Source: Centipeda felix (GTDB taxonomy: Bacteria; Bacillota; Negativicutes; Selenomonadales; Selenomonadaceae). From it: a stretch of 64,000 nucleotides of DNA. The notes beneath the pieces were generated by a model, which was given only the letters and a program-made list of their open reading frames with translations, was not told where the DNA came from and did not search any database. A program made the translations under genes and the position numbers. Shown here piece by piece: positions 58,256 to 64,000 of the stretch (position 1 is the stretch's first letter; every line of letters begins with the position of its first letter). The DNA is taken from assembly GCF_900186465.1 (NCBI RefSeq), contig NZ_LT891959.1, positions 518,921 to 582,920 of the forward strand, given 5' to 3'.

Positions 58256-59142
58256 AGCCCCTCCTTCCGTCCCGTCAGCTCGATAAAGACGTCCTCTAGA
58301 TTCGTCGGGCGCAGGAGCACACGCGCCATCGTCTCCTCGATGCCGCGCGCATAGCTGCGCGCCTCCTCCTGTGTATGGAAAAAGCGGTAGGCGCGTCCGT
58401 CCGCCCCATCCCACTCCACGGCGTGTCTGCCCAGTGCCTCACAGAAGTCCTGCGGCGTCTGCAAGTCAATGAGCCGCCCCTTATTGATGATGGCGACGCG
58501 TGCGCAGAGCGCCTCTGCCTCCTCGATGTAGTGTGTGGTGAGGAGGACGGTCACGCCGCGCGCTGCGATGCCGTGCACCACATCCCAGATATGGCGGCGA
58601 ATCTGCGGATCGAGGGCAACGGTCGGCTCGTCGAGAAAGAGGACGCGCGGACGGTGGATGAGCGCACGCGCAATGAGCAGCCGCCGCTTCATCCCGCCCG
58701 AGAGCTGCCGCACACCGTCGTTGCGCACCTCCATGAGCGACATCTCCGTCAGGAGCTCCTCGATGCGTGCCGTGCGCTCCGCACGCTCCATGTGGTGCAG
58801 GCGCGCGTGCAGCTCCATATTGTCCCAGACGGTGAGTTCCTGATCAAAGTTCACGTGCTGCGGGACGACACCGATCTGTGCCTTGACGCTGCGCTCTGCC
58901 GCATGGATGTCCTCTCCGCCGATGCGGATGCGTCCGCTCGTCGGACGGGTCTGCATGGTGAGCATCCGGATGATTGTCGTCTTGCCTGCGCCGTTCGGGC
59001 CAAGGAGACCGAACACCTCGCCGCGCCGTACGGAGAGCGATACATCATTGACGGCGGTCTTCCATGCGCTCTCTTTTTTCTCATTGGTATGCGGAAATTT
59101 TTTGACGAGATGTTCCATCTCAATCATCATGTCATTGTCCAT
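58252..59142 (-). CDS. ABC-2 exporter ATP-binding protein
   Basis: ATPase partner of the next-gene permease; 296 residues. Walker A GPNGAGKTT near residue 50, signature LSGGMKRRLLIARAL near 148, Walker B VLFLDEPTVALDPQ, and a C-terminal extension (NLEDVFIELTGRKEGL) usual in drug/NodI-type ATPases. Start either ATG 59142 or ATG 59130; ribosome site weak. Lies 3 bases after the oxidoreductase gene. Confidence 0.92.
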   Translation of the reverse strand: MDNDMMIEMEHLVKKFPHTNEKKESAWKTAVNDVSLSVRRGEVFGLLGPNGAGKTTIIRMLTMQTRPTSGRIRIGGEDIHAAERSVKAQIGVVPQHVNFDQELTVWDNMELHARLHHMERAERTARIEELLTEMSLMEVRNDGVRQLSGGMKRRLLIARALIHRPRVLFLDEPTVALDPQIRRHIWDVVHGIAARGVTVLLTTHYIEEAEALCARVAIINKGRLIDLQTPQDFCEALGRHAVEWDGADGRAYRFFHTQEEARSYARGIEETMARVLLRPTNLEDVFIELTGRKEGL

Positions 59143-59145
59143 GTA

Positions 59146-60132
59146 TCAGTCCGCCCGAAACTGGATGCCCGCCATCAGGCGCGCCTTTTCCATGACGGCC
59201 ATCACTGCGCGCGTCACGGCAAATCCGTCCTCCACGGCAGTGTAGTCCCGCTGCTGGTATATGCGCTGCATCTCCTCAAACTCATGCACCATGCGGTGCT
59301 CGTGGCGGTTCAGGGCGAAGGTCTCAGGCGCCGCACCGCGCAGGCCGATGGTGAAGGAGCGCAGTTCGTTCGGCGTGCCGTCGGTGCGAATCCAGCCGTT
59401 CTCGCCCTGGATCATGAGGAAGGAGGGGCTGCTGCTGTCCTTCGCCGCTGCCGATGAGGCGCAAAAGCCGTCGTAGCGCAGGGTCATCACCCCTGATGTG
59501 TCGATGCCGTTGAATCCGATATTTGCCAGATAGGACGCGGAAAGCGGGCGTCCGAAGAGCGCGATGATGAGCGCTAGGTTGTAGACGTTCAGGTCATAGA
59601 GTGCGCCGCCCGAGCAGGCGGGGTCAAACGCGGGAGCAACGTCGCGCGCGAGGTAGCGGTCGTAGCGGCTCGAATACTGGGAGAAGTTCGCCTGTACGAG
59701 GCGGACGAGGCCAAGCCGGGGCAGCCGTTCCACGATGCCGCGAAAGTTCGGCATATAGAGCGGCGTCATTGCCTCAAAGACATAGCTCTGCGCGGCACGG
59801 GCGCGCGCGATCAGCTCCTCTGTCTCCGCGAGGGTCGAGGCAAAGGGCTTCTCCACGATGACATTCCAGCCCGCCGAGATCGCCTGACGCGCATAGTCGA
59901 AATGCGCGCTGTTTACGATGCCGAGGTAGACGACGTCGGCCGCATGGGATGCGAGCAGCTCTGCGTAGTCGGTCACGACGTGCGGGATGTTAAACTCCTG
60001 CGCCATGCGTTCCGCTTTTTTCCTGCTGTGCGCTCGTGCACAGAGCACGGGGATCTCCACACCTCTCACCATGCGCAGCGCATTAAGCGCCTCGCGTGCG
60101 ATCATTCCCGTTCCGACGACTGCAATCTTCAT
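59146..60132 (-). CDS. Gfo/Idh/MocA-family oxidoreductase
   Basis: NAD(P)-dependent oxidoreductase, probably acting on a sugar or cyclitol derivative. The Rossmann start KIAVVGTGMIAREAL and the EKPFASTLAE motif (catalytic lysine) are present. 328 residues, usual length. Start behind GAGGAG. First gene of the run through ABC exporter, Znu-type genes, rpiB, glyA and upp. Substrate not deducible. Confidence 0.9.
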   Translation of the reverse strand: MKIAVVGTGMIAREALNALRMVRGVEIPVLCARAHSRKKAERMAQEFNIPHVVTDYAELLASHAADVVYLGIVNSAHFDYARQAISAGWNVIVEKPFASTLAETEELIARARAAQSYVFEAMTPLYMPNFRGIVERLPRLGLVRLVQANFSQYSSRYDRYLARDVAPAFDPACSGGALYDLNVYNLALIIALFGRPLSASYLANIGFNGIDTSGVMTLRYDGFCASSAAAKDSSSPSFLMIQGENGWIRTDGTPNELRSFTIGLRGAAPETFALNRHEHRMVHEFEEMQRIYQQRDYTAVEDGFAVTRAVMAVMEKARLMAGIQFRAD

Positions 60133-60174
60133 TCGCGTACTCCTCTATCTGTTGCCTTGCTTTTCGTGCCATTT

Positions 60175-60183
60175 ATTATAGCA
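60175..60183 (-). promoter_or_regulatory. Extended -10 promoter of the oxidoreductase-to-upp run
   Basis: Minus-strand TGC-TATAAT (hexamer at 60175-60180), 42 bases before the first start. No clear -35, consistent with an extended -10 promoter. Confidence 0.5.
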
Positions 60184-60196
60184 GGGTATCTCCATA

Positions 60197-60241
60197 AAGA
60201 AAAGAGCCTGCCGCAGAAGCAGATGCTCCTGTGACAGGCTC
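60197..60241 (-). terminator. Intrinsic terminator after the CbiK-like gene
   Basis: Minus-strand GAGCCTG...CAGGCTC outer stem with further inner pairing, followed by TTTTCTTT. Located 18 bases after the stop of the chelatase gene. Confidence 0.8.
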
Positions 60242-60258
60242 CGAGCGGATATGCTGTA

Positions 60259-61293
60259 TTACTTCATCATTTTGATGTGGTCTGCATCCGCACCCTTGCG
60301 TCCCTGCAGCGCGTCCCATGCGTCGTTGGCACGCTCCACGAAGGCAGCACGGATCGCCTGGTTCTCACCGAGGCCGTGCAGATAGGTGTTGACCTTGAAG
60401 CCCTGGCTCTCAAGGATGCTCTTGTGCGAGTCCGAATCCTTGCCCGCCATGTCGTTGTGTGCATGATCGCCCGCCACCATCATGATCGGCATGAGCGTGA
60501 CCATCTTGATGTGGTTCTGCTTGAGCTTCGGCAGGATCGTCTCCAGGCTCGGCCAGCCCTCCACCGTGTAGACGTAGACGTTCTTATAGCCGAGCTCGTT
60601 GAGCTTTGCCTGGATCACGGAATAGTAGGCGTTGGAAACGTGCGGCGTGCCGTGTGCCATGAGGAGGAGTGCCTCATCCTTGCCCAGCTTCGGGAACTGC
60701 GTCGAGACCGCCTTGATGAACTCCGTCACGTCGTCCGCCTGATTTTCCTGTCCCTGCCAGTACATGAGGGAGGTGCCGCAGGTCATCGTCTTAAACTGAT
60801 CCTTGTACTCGTTGTAAACCGCCTTGACGTAGGAGTACTCCATGCCCGGAATGACGTCGAGCGAGACCAACGCGACGCGGGAGTAGCCCTCTGCCTTGAG
60901 CTGCGTCAGTGCCTCCTCGGGCGTCGGATAGTGCTTGCCTTCCTTTGCCGCGATGCGGTCGATGATGATATGGGAGGTAAATGCCGTGACGACCTTTGCG
61001 AGGGGGTTCGCTGCCTGAATGTCGCGCACCGTCGCCTCGATCGTCTTCTCACGCGTATCCTTGAACGTCGTGCCGAAGCTCGCAACAACAATGGCATCCT
61101 TGTTCGTGTAGTTTGCCATCTGCGGGTTGTTGTACTTCAGAACGCCGATTTCCGACGCCTCCATGAGTGCCGGCGTCACCGTCTTGACCTCAGGATTGAG
61201 CTCGTACGCAGCCTCTGCCGGGCTGTACGAGGACAGTCCCAAGACCGCTGAGCATGCAAGCGAAGCGACCAGCATCTTCTTCCAGTTTCTCAT
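60259..61293 (-). CDS. cbiK: Secreted CbiK-type sirohydrochlorin cobaltochelatase
   Basis: Single-subunit, ATP-independent chelatase fold that inserts cobalt (or other metals) into sirohydrochlorin. A clear signal peptide (LVASLACSAVLGLSSYSPAEAA) precedes the domain, so it is predicted to be periplasmic, like the CbiKp form known in Desulfovibrio. The metal-site histidines appear in LLLMAHGTPH and MMVAGDHAHNDMAG, with glutamate in YTVEGWPS. 344 residues from ATG 61293 (AGGAGG ahead). It has its own promoter and terminator. A periplasmic chelatase may serve metal or haem handling, not B12 synthesis. Confidence 0.9.
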   Translation of the reverse strand: MRNWKKMLVASLACSAVLGLSSYSPAEAAYELNPEVKTVTPALMEASEIGVLKYNNPQMANYTNKDAIVVASFGTTFKDTREKTIEATVRDIQAANPLAKVVTAFTSHIIIDRIAAKEGKHYPTPEEALTQLKAEGYSRVALVSLDVIPGMEYSYVKAVYNEYKDQFKTMTCGTSLMYWQGQENQADDVTEFIKAVSTQFPKLGKDEALLLMAHGTPHVSNAYYSVIQAKLNELGYKNVYVYTVEGWPSLETILPKLKQNHIKMVTLMPIMMVAGDHAHNDMAGKDSDSHKSILESQGFKVNTYLHGLGENQAIRAAFVERANDAWDALQGRKGADADHIKMMK

Positions 61294-61391
61294 TCCAATT
61301 CCTCCTAAAAATAGATACTCCCCCGGCGAAGCACACAGCCTGCCGCCTCTCCCCATCGATTCAGTTCTATTATATATAGATTACATTTCAT

Positions 61392-61420
61392 AGGATACAT
61401 CATCAGCAGGAAATTGTCAA
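61392..61420 (-). promoter_or_regulatory. Promoter of the CbiK-like gene
   Basis: Minus-strand TTGACA (61415-61420), a 17-base spacer and TATCCT (61392-61397). A second TATAAT lies some 20 bases downstream. The leader is about 95 bases and shows no riboswitch that I recognise. Confidence 0.6.
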
Positions 61421-61434
61421 CGTACATCGACGAC

Positions 61435-62175
61435 TTATTTTCCCGTATCCCGCTCGACATGATCCTTCCATGCATCCGATTTCTCGTTGCCGCTCGCACG
61501 CTCTGCGACGTAGACACCGACAGCATCGTAGTTCGCACGAACACCGCTCGATGTGTTCTTGTACGTCACGGCGTTCGCCTTGCGTACCCCAATGGCGTCT
61601 GCTTCCTCAGCCGCATCGATGTTCGCGCCGAGGTAGATGAAGTCCCAGCCCGCCTTTTCCTGCTTGTCCGAGATGAGTTCCTTGACCTTTGCCTTTGTGA
61701 ACTCAGTGCTCGCGTTCTCCATGCCGTCCGTGATGATGACGACGATCACCTTCGTCCCCTGCCTGTCTGCCGCGCCCGACTGCTCCATGTGCAGGATCGT
61801 TTCGCCGACGGCATCGAGGAGTGCCGTCGTGCCGCCCGTCTCATACGTCCGCTCGGTCAGCGGGCGCACGCTCTGGATCGCCCTGTGCTCGTAGAGGCGG
61901 TCAATCTTGTCGTTAAAGAGCACCGTCGTCACGCGCACGTCGATGCCAAGCTTCTTCTCCTTCTCGATCATCGCATTAAAGCCGCCGATGGTGTCCGCCT
62001 CCAGCCCGTGCATGGATCCACTCCTGTCGAGGATCATCACGAGTTCAATGCGGCTCGGCTTTTCCTGCGGCGCAGCCGCTCTCGGTGTGCTGTCCTCTGC
62101 CGCCTGTGCGGACGCCACGGCACAGGCGAGACAGAGCAGTACCGTCAGCAGGATGGATGAAAATTTTTTCCACAT
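61435..62175 (-). CDS. Secreted von Willebrand factor A-domain protein
   Basis: Exported protein of about 246 residues. A signal peptide (LLTVLLCLACAVASAQA) leads to one VWA domain with metal-ion site DRSGSMHG, then TGGTTALLDA and IITDGMENA. I chose ATG 62175, 7 bases after AGGAGG; an ATG two codons earlier lies too close. VWA domains bind protein partners through a metal ion; partner unknown. It precedes the CbiK-like gene but a promoter lies between them. Confidence 0.85.
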   Translation of the reverse strand: MWKKFSSILLTVLLCLACAVASAQAAEDSTPRAAAPQEKPSRIELVMILDRSGSMHGLEADTIGGFNAMIEKEKKLGIDVRVTTVLFNDKIDRLYEHRAIQSVRPLTERTYETGGTTALLDAVGETILHMEQSGAADRQGTKVIVVIITDGMENASTEFTKAKVKELISDKQEKAGWDFIYLGANIDAAEEADAIGVRKANAVTYKNTSSGVRANYDAVGVYVAERASGNEKSDAWKDHVERDTGK

Positions 62176-62241
62176 GGTCATGCCTCCTATTTCTCAACTG
62201 CTTTTTGAATGATAGCAATAGAATATGATATTCACATAAAA

Positions 62242-62285
62242 CAAAAAAGGCTGTTGCATGGGGTCGCAAACTTCGTGTAACAGCC
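62242..62285 (-). terminator. Intrinsic terminator in the sigH-VWA gap
   Basis: Minus-strand GGCTGTTACACGAAG arm with CTTCG-like partner text ending TGCAACAGCC, followed by TTTTTTG. Shares stem words (GTTACACGAAG, TGCAACAG) with the terminator at 53240-53285. Confidence 0.78.
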
Positions 62286-62560
62286 CCTTCTTTGTGCCCC
62301 TTCCACCGCTTGCGCGGTCCCCCTTGCTGACCTGTCCAAGAAGCAAGTCCACAGGACGAAGCTGATTGGGTAACAGGACGTATGGGAAAACGTCCCAAGA
62401 ACACGAGCGACAGCGATGTGTGATTGGCTGACGTTGACCGCTCCCCGTGACCACGGGGAAGGCTTTTAGGATAACGGTATATTAGCTTTCCCCGCCGCGC
62501 GGGGGAAGTGGCGAGCGCAGCGAGCCGATGGGGGGTATGCAATGGTCCCTTGATGTTTCT
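62286..62560. repeat. REP-like dispersed repeat cluster, no gene
   Basis: Most of the gap between the sigma factor gene and the VWA gene is repetitive-looking: CCACCGCTTGCGCGGTCCCCC, CTCCCCGTGACCACGGGGAA, CTTTCCCCGCCGCGCGGGGG and a GTGGCGAGCGCAGCGAGCC block. Short open frames here are low-complexity and overlap the repeats, so I do not call a protein. Confidence 0.6.
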
Positions 62561-63400
62561 TTATTCCTGTGCGCGTCCCACGCGGTTGATGGTCGTCAGT
62601 CCGCGATAGACTGTCCCGATGTCGAGCTCGTCCCCGCGCGACTCCATGTATTTCTCCAGCTTGCGCTTAACGCGCTGCAGCGCATTGTCGATGGATTTGA
62701 CCTGACGATGCAGGTCGACGGCGATCTCCTGATAGGATTTGCCGTCGAGGTAGCTCATGAGGACGCGCCACTCAAGGTCGCTGAGGATTTCCTCCATTTT
62801 CTGCTCGATGTCGATGAATTCCTCGTGACTGATGACGAGTTCCTCGGGGTCGCTGATGCGCGCACCGGAGAGCACGTCGAGCAGGGTGCGGTCAGAGTCC
62901 TCGTCGTAGATGGGCTTGTTCAGTGAGACGTAGGAGTTGAGCGGGATGTGTTTCTGCCGCGTCGCCGTCTTGATCGCCGTGATGATCTGGCGCGTCACGC
63001 ATAGCTCCGCAAACGCACGAAACGATGAGAGCTTGTCCGGGCGGTAGTCACGAATCGCCTTGAAGAAGCCGATCATGCCCTCCTGCACGATGTCCTCGCG
63101 GTCTGCACCGATGAGGAAGTAGGAGCGTGCCTTGGAGCGCACGAAGTTACGGTATTTGTTGATGAGATAGTCGAGTGCCTCATCACCGCGCTCGCCGCGA
63201 ATGTGGGCGAGGAGATCCTCATCCGAGCAGCCGTCATAGATGCTGTTTTCCGCCGTCTCGTCTGCGTAGGTGTCCCCATCGGCAGCGAGCTCGCCCGTAT
63301 CCATCTCCTCCGACACGGAACGTTCTTCATCCAATAGGGGCTTTTGCTTTTCGCCGTAAAAAATCATACGATGCACCGTCTTCCCATGCTTCCGGTGCAT
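62561..63400 (-). CDS. sigH: RNA polymerase sigma factor, SigH-like
   Basis: Sigma-70 family factor of about 279 residues. Region 2 is DREDIVQEGMIGFFKAIRDY; region 4 ends with KSYQEIAVDLHRQVKSIDNA. The core resembles the Firmicute SigH (Spo0H) group. An extra acidic N-terminal extension of about 65 residues precedes it (DERSVSEEMDTGELAADGD). Start ATG 63400 has AGGTGA ahead; the in-frame ATG 63367 is an alternative that shortens the extension. In non-sporing relatives this factor may control competence or envelope genes; that is inference. Confidence 0.88.
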   Translation of the reverse strand: MHRKHGKTVHRMIFYGEKQKPLLDEERSVSEEMDTGELAADGDTYADETAENSIYDGCSDEDLLAHIRGERGDEALDYLINKYRNFVRSKARSYFLIGADREDIVQEGMIGFFKAIRDYRPDKLSSFRAFAELCVTRQIITAIKTATRQKHIPLNSYVSLNKPIYDEDSDRTLLDVLSGARISDPEELVISHEEFIDIEQKMEEILSDLEWRVLMSYLDGKSYQEIAVDLHRQVKSIDNALQRVKRKLEKYMESRGDELDIGTVYRGLTTINRVGRAQE

Positions 63401-63435
63401 GGCAGTCACCTGCCACGCACAATCGTCCCATGATT

Positions 63436-63465
63436 ATTATAACTCTATTGCAAAAGTCCCGTCAA
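63436..63465 (-). promoter_or_regulatory. Promoter of the SigH-like gene
   Basis: Minus-strand TTGACG (63460-63465), an 18-base spacer and consensus TATAAT (63436-63441), 35 bases before the start. Confidence 0.68.
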
Positions 63466-63470
63466 GAGAC

Positions 63471-63512
63471 AAAAAGGACTGTGCATGATGGTTCTCACCT
63501 CATGCACAGTCC
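63471..63512 (-). terminator. Intrinsic terminator after rplL
   Basis: Minus-strand perfect 13-bp stem GGACTGTGCATGA with TCATGCACAGTCC, followed by TTTTTG. Ends the ribosomal stalk operon. A REP-like unit lies at 63515-63545, between it and rplL. Confidence 0.85.
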
Positions 63513-63571
63513 CTATTTGTCCCCCTTCCCCGCCAAACGGAGAAAGTTATGGGGAAGAGAAAAAACTTAGA

Positions 63572-63943
63572 TTACTTCAGCTCGACCGTTGCGCCAGCCT
63601 CTTCGAGCTTCTTCTTGAGCTCTTCGGCCTCAGCCTTGGCGATATTCTCCTTGACCGGCTTCGGTGCGCCGTCAACGAGCTCCTTCGCTTCCTTCAGGCC
63701 GAGACCCGTTGCCTCACGAACGGCCTTGATGACGTTGATCTTCTTGTCGCCTGCTGCTGCGAGAACGACGGTGAACTCCGTCTTCTCCTCGCCGCCCGCA
63801 GCCGGAGCAGCGCCGCCGACAGCAGCAACTGCGACCGGTGCAGCTGCGCTGACACCGAATTTCTCCTCCATTGCCTTCACGAGCTCGGAGAGTTCGAGAA
63901 CGGTCATGTTCTCAATGGCTTCCAGAATCTGATCCTTGTTCAT
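63572..63943 (-). CDS. rplL: 50S ribosomal protein L7/L12
   Basis: Stalk protein that recruits translation factors. [20 protein letters not shown], an Ala/Gly hinge, and the C-terminal domain ([36 protein letters not shown]) are all standard. 123 residues from ATG 63943, behind GGAGG; the longer frame adds five residues. rplJ would be expected just beyond the window; nothing further is readable in 63944-64000. Confidence 0.98.
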   Translation of the reverse strand: MNKDQILEAIENMTVLELSELVKAMEEKFGVSAAAPVAVAAVGGAAPAAGGEEKTEFTVVLAAAGDKKINVIKAVREATGLGLKEAKELVDGAPKPVKENIAKAEAEELKKKLEEAGATVELK

Positions 63944-64000
63944 GCTGTATACCTCCAATAGTATGTAAATTCTCTCTCAATCGTATGTTTATGCGGATGC

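Noticed and set aside
61305-61544. 79-codon minus-strand frame upstream of the CbiK-like gene
   Set aside because: Overlaps the end of the VWA gene in another frame and covers the promoter; no ribosome site.
62045-62542. 165-codon minus-strand frame over the sigH-VWA gap
   Set aside because: Runs through REP-like repeats and a terminator and overlaps the VWA gene start in another frame.

Overview
The window reads as chromosomal DNA of a GC-rich diderm Firmicute (Negativicutes), most likely a Selenomonas-type organism. It combines Firmicute operon logic (rimP-nusA-ylxR-ylxQ-infB-rbfA-nrnA-truB; CIRCE-hrcA-grpE-dnaK-dnaJ; a SigH-type sigma factor) with outer-membrane biology (a TonB-type protein and a two-partner secretion pair). 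Every protein gene I could support lies on the minus strand. I see no rRNA, tRNA, IS element or CRISPR array. The species assignment is inference from gene content.

Region 1 (1-16,170) is the most unusual part: one long minus-strand unit starting at a TTGACA/TACTAT promoter, followed by a cobalamin riboswitch and an intrinsic terminator. It encodes a corrinoid/iron-type binding lipoprotein, a radical SAM/SPASM enzyme, BchI-, BchD- and CobN/BchH-like chelatase subunits, a NifH/BchL-like reductase, two NifD/NifK-like proteins, a second binding lipoprotein, an ABC ATPase, a FecCD/BtuC permease and a TonB-like protein. The layout parallels the BchHID chelatase plus BchLNB reductase of chlorophyll synthesis, but sits in a non-photosynthetic gene context under B12 control. 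I infer an undescribed metal-tetrapyrrole or corrinoid uptake and processing system. Its substrate is unknown. At the window edge the TonB-like frame runs into a nitrate-reductase-alpha-like segment.

Region 2 (16,200-25,800) holds msrAB, ung, a compact folate set (folK-DHFR fusion, folB, folP, folE) with mmuM and dapA, and a large M16C peptidase. Region 3 (25,870-33,000) is the translation/transcription operon. Region 4 (33,000-35,750) has three uncharacterised genes. Region 5 (35,860-40,730) is the heat-shock operon, in which dnaJ is broken by an 89-bp duplication/insertion.

Region 6 (40,880-53,100) is a two-partner secretion locus: a transporter (tpsB) and a huge haemagglutinin-like exoprotein whose frame is broken twice. 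Region 7 (53,240-60,240) carries upp, glyA, rpiB, a ZnuBC-like metal transporter, an ABC-2 exporter and a Gfo/Idh/MocA oxidoreductase. Region 8 (60,200-64,000) carries a secreted CbiK-type chelatase, a VWA-domain secreted protein, a SigH-like sigma factor and rplL. Several breaks (dnaJ, tpsA, TonB/NarG) could be assembly or amplification artefacts and should be checked against reads before biological conclusions are drawn.
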